Assembly: GCF_040538665.1 (NCBI RefSeq)
Contig: NZ_JBEWXT010000001.1
Location: 894,501-958,500 of the forward strand
Length of the DNA: 64,000 nucleotides
Reading direction: 5' to 3'
From: Aureibaculum sp. 2308TA14-22
Lineage (GTDB): Bacteria > Bacteroidota > Bacteroidia > Flavobacteriales > Flavobacteriaceae
Both the position numbers and the translations under genes were made by a program. Shown piece by piece: positions 62,007 to 64,000 of this stretch (position 1 is the first letter of the stretch; every line of letters starts with the position of its first letter). The notes beneath the pieces were generated by a model, which was not told the DNA's origin, did not search any database, and saw only the letters and a program-made list of their open reading frames with translations.

Positions 62007-62636
62007 TTACAGAACGGGATGCCTGTTCGCTTCGATAAACGAAGTGTCGTAACCAGCAAATTTCTTTATGTAGTAACTTATGCTACTACCATAAGCATCT
62101 TCAAAGGTTGTACGCCCGTAACTACGCAAGTATTTTTTTACATTACCAGCTCCAGCCAAGTGTGCGGCAGCCAAAATACCTGATTCCGTAATTGTTACAC
62201 CATTAATTCTTTTGCCTACAAACCTTTTAATATCTCTTTTTAGAATCCATTTGTTTACCGAGCATAATGCTAGAAAGGCATCTTCTTGTAACTCAGCATC
62301 TTTTAAGAATTCAGCAGTATTATAAATTTTAAAACGTTTTAGTGTTCCTTTTCCAAATTGATATTTACCCAAATACCCAAAAGTGTTAACTCTGTTGTAT
62401 TTCCCTTGAGATTCTTTAAAAGCCAATGCTTCTTTAAAACCAATAAAAGATTTACCGGTAGTTGGAGAATCAAAAAAAGTAACGGGTTCAATTTCTTGTG
62501 GTACGGTTGCAAAATAGTCAGTACTAGGTACATTGTATTTTGCTTCTTTAGTATCTATTTTGTACATACCAGTAAAACTGGATATTGTAAAAATGGTTAC
62601 TAATAATACTAATAGTTTACTAGTTTTCTTTTTCAT
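62007..62636 (-). CDS. Exported lysozyme-like (transglycosylase-fold) protein
   Basis: A 209-residue protein with a signal or anchor segment (residues 7-22). ALAFKESQGKYNRVNTFGYLG resembles the ES-x-x-x-Y core of lysozyme-like transglycosylases, with Glu about residue 74 as the candidate acid. GKYQFGKGTLKRF and AAAHLAGAGNVKKYLRSYGR match the second half of that fold. It should bind or cleave peptidoglycan in the periplasm. A full -33/-7 promoter precedes it. Certainty about catalysis is limited because the family is divergent. Confidence 0.7.
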   Translation of the reverse strand: MKKKTSKLLVLLVTIFTISSFTGMYKIDTKEAKYNVPSTDYFATVPQEIEPVTFFDSPTTGKSFIGFKEALAFKESQGKYNRVNTFGYLGKYQFGKGTLKRFKIYNTAEFLKDAELQEDAFLALCSVNKWILKRDIKRFVGKRINGVTITESGILAAAHLAGAGNVKKYLRSYGRTTFEDAYGSSISYYIKKFAGYDTSFIEANRHPVL

Positions 62637-62680
62637 TGTTGATGCATTAAAGGGGTTAAACGCATTTTCAATTCAGCCCG

Positions 62681-62710
62681 CAAATATACAACAAAAATTT
62701 TAATTACCAA
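62681..62710 (-). promoter_or_regulatory. -33/-7 promoter of the lysozyme-like gene
   Basis: Minus strand: TTG (62710-62708), 19-nt spacer, TATATTTG (62688-62681), 44 bp before the start codon. A full match to the Bacteroidetes consensus. Confidence 0.6.
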
Positions 62711-62739
62711 AATATTTTAAAAGACTGATTTTCAATTTA

Positions 62740-63669
62740 TTAAAAATAAAATAAATGAAATTTGCTACGCCCTTTAGAGTTGATTTCGAGCGTAGGAGCA
62801 GGGATTTTGATAAAATTTATCGTAGAGAAGAGTGTTTTCAAAAATTTAGATTGTGTTTTTATTTTAGATAGGTCAACATCTAGACTTAAATAAAACTGTC
62901 TATAACGCTCGGGAGGGTTTGCAATACTATTATCAATAAAATAATCATCACTACTTGAAATCATTCCCTCAGCTCCATAACCAACTGCAATATTCAGCCA
63001 TTTAGGGAAATTACTTTCTTTAGCAAATGACCATATATTGGCTGATAACCAATACGTTTGTCCGTTATAGTCTTTTAAGGTTTGTTCTAAGAAATTTTCT
63101 CCGAGTAATTCTGGACGTTGACTGGCATATTTTGTCGTATGGAACGAATATTTCATTAAAATACGCTGTTCGTCCCACAACAATTCTTGTCCTATTAACA
63201 ATCCTGTACCCGTAGCATTAGCCAAAATATCAGAAGGTGAAAATCCCCATTCTTCTGAAAAACCATCAAAAATTTCTACAACGCTTAAAAAGCCGAAGCC
63301 TAAGGTAGCCCCATATAGTAATTGATTCTTTTTACTTTCACCAGCCCAATCCAATACATTCATTCCCACTTTACCCACATAATAGGCTCCCATCGCATGT
63401 CCGGCTTTATCCATTTGTAGCCAATCGTTACTGTCGTTTATGGTGTGGAAAGAAGAAGAATCATAATTGGCATACCACAATTGGTGCATACCAACCAAAG
63501 TAAGACCCGTCAAAGAAGCTTCTGTAATATAAACTGCGTTTCTTCTTTTGGTATTTAAACTATCTGATTTTTCCCAAAAAGATATATTTTGTTGTGCAAC
63601 TGTTGTAAAACTAATAGAAAGCAGGAAAAGTAAGGTTGAAATTTGCTTATAACAGATACAACTAGACAT
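62740..63669 (-). CDS. DUF2279 exported membrane protein
   Basis: About 309 residues from ATG 63669, placed 4 bp after the mltG stop and giving a signal peptide (YKQISTLLFLLSISFTTVAQ). The ORF extends 33 codons upstream inside mltG and that part is not credible. WLQMDKAGHAMGAYYVGKVG and IFDGFSEEWGFSPSDILANATG are the DUF2279 core, with conserved His and acidic residues, in a family whose function is unknown. The second half is beta-rich and ends in an aromatic FHLFYF, suggestive of an outer-membrane or periplasmic partner. Confidence 0.82.
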   Translation of the reverse strand: MSSCICYKQISTLLFLLSISFTTVAQQNISFWEKSDSLNTKRRNAVYITEASLTGLTLVGMHQLWYANYDSSSFHTINDSNDWLQMDKAGHAMGAYYVGKVGMNVLDWAGESKKNQLLYGATLGFGFLSVVEIFDGFSEEWGFSPSDILANATGTGLLIGQELLWDEQRILMKYSFHTTKYASQRPELLGENFLEQTLKDYNGQTYWLSANIWSFAKESNFPKWLNIAVGYGAEGMISSSDDYFIDNSIANPPERYRQFYLSLDVDLSKIKTQSKFLKTLFSTINFIKIPAPTLEINSKGRSKFHLFYF

Positions 63670-63673
63670 AAAC

Positions 63674-64000
63674 CTATCTGTTAATGCCTTGTTTATTAAG
63701 CCAATCATGGTATTTCCGTGCATTTCTGAGATGCTGGGCTTGAGTTCTTGCAAAAGCGTGTGCTCCAATATCGGTTACATTGGCACACATATAATAGTAT
63801 TCGTGTTTTTCAGCATTTAGTACCGCATCTATCGAAGAAATATCGGGCATAGCAATTGGAGCAGGAGGTAAGCTTGCATTTTTATAGGTGTTATAGGGTG
63901 AATCGATTAAAAGATCATCATTCAAAACACGTTTTACCTCATAATCTTGACCATGTTTTTGTTTTAACGCAAAAATTACCGTAGGATCTGCCTGTAAAGG
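63674..64000 (-). CDS. mltG: Endolytic murein transglycosylase MltG, C-terminal part (cut by window edge)
   Basis: MltG cleaves nascent glycan strands in the inner membrane, setting their length. About 108 C-terminal residues are present: ADPTVIFALKQKHG, VKRVLNDDLLIDSPYNTYKN and LPPAPIAMPDISSIDAVLNA, the conserved YceG end, where SPYNTY and LPP.PI are the family's signature. The catalytic Glu lies outside the window. The frame is open to the window edge. DUF2279 follows directly downstream with a 4-bp gap. Confidence 0.9.
   Translation of the reverse strand, partial: PLQADPTVIFALKQKHGQDYEVKRVLNDDLLIDSPYNTYKNASLPPAPIAMPDISSIDAVLNAEKHEYYYMCANVTDIGAHAFARTQAQHLRNARKYHDWLNKQGINR

Overview
The window looks like chromosomal DNA from a member of the Bacteroidetes, most likely the family Flavobacteriaceae. 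The base composition is AT-rich. Secreted proteins end in type IX secretion (T9SS) sorting domains. Many intergenic regions carry the Bacteroidetes -7 promoter consensus TAnnTTTG rather than a sigma70-type -10 box. There is a fused alpha/beta E1 dehydrogenase, a monomeric NADP isocitrate dehydrogenase, a TonB-dependent receptor paired with a DUF4249 lipoprotein, and the family-typical order ddl / PASTA protein / rluD. I saw no tRNA, rRNA, CRISPR array, prophage or classical insertion sequence.

Layout. 1-10 kb: end of recN, fabI, a T9SS cargo protein, a membrane glycosyltransferase, a cystathionine beta-synthase-type enzyme, an M20 peptidase, a DUF2851 protein and a YcbB-type L,D-transpeptidase that converges on a second, unrelated L,D-transpeptidase-like protein. 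10-17 kb: fused E1, ddl, PASTA protein and rluD. 17-20.9 kb is accessory: a DUF559 endonuclease-like gene between long direct repeats, a TPR protein, a leucine-rich-repeat T9SS protein bracketed by inverted boundary repeats, and about 670 bp of non-coding, structure-rich DNA. 20.9-36 kb: DUF3179 protein, M1 peptidase, serine hydrolase, a PadR regulator with its membrane partner and a clear operator, GNAT, yaaA, a second DUF559 locus, a GH10-like lipoprotein-type hydrolase, L-serine dehydratase, dnaK and a CAP-domain lipoprotein. 36-48 kb: transporters (MATE, flippase, LysE), DinB, an overlapping murQ / DUF6095 / ATP-grasp cluster, a TonB receptor system and icd. 48-51.7 kb is a second accessory island: a possible 25-residue peptide gene, DUF6624, a methyltransferase and a serine hydrolase, with attC-like hairpins at the gene boundaries. 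51.7-64 kb is housekeeping: rplS, trmD, a glucan phosphorylase homologue, AI-2E permease, prmC, ribD, yigZ-type, thioesterase, dnaA, a low-molecular-weight phosphatase, an RsmI-like methyltransferase, a lysozyme-like protein, DUF2279 and the end of mltG.

The two most interesting signals are not single genes. First, two DUF559 genes 12.3 kb apart share the same arrangement: the gene sits between GC-rich hairpin elements, and the first also lies between about 160-180 bp direct repeats. This suggests a repeat-plus-nuclease system comparable in logic to REP/RAYT. Second, two unrelated accessory genes are bracketed by short inverted repeats that are halves of attC-like folded sites (GTTRRRY / RYYYAAC-type ends). 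This suggests integron-like gene cassettes in a chromosome with no integrase in view. Both are inferences from sequence pattern; genome-wide searches would decide them.
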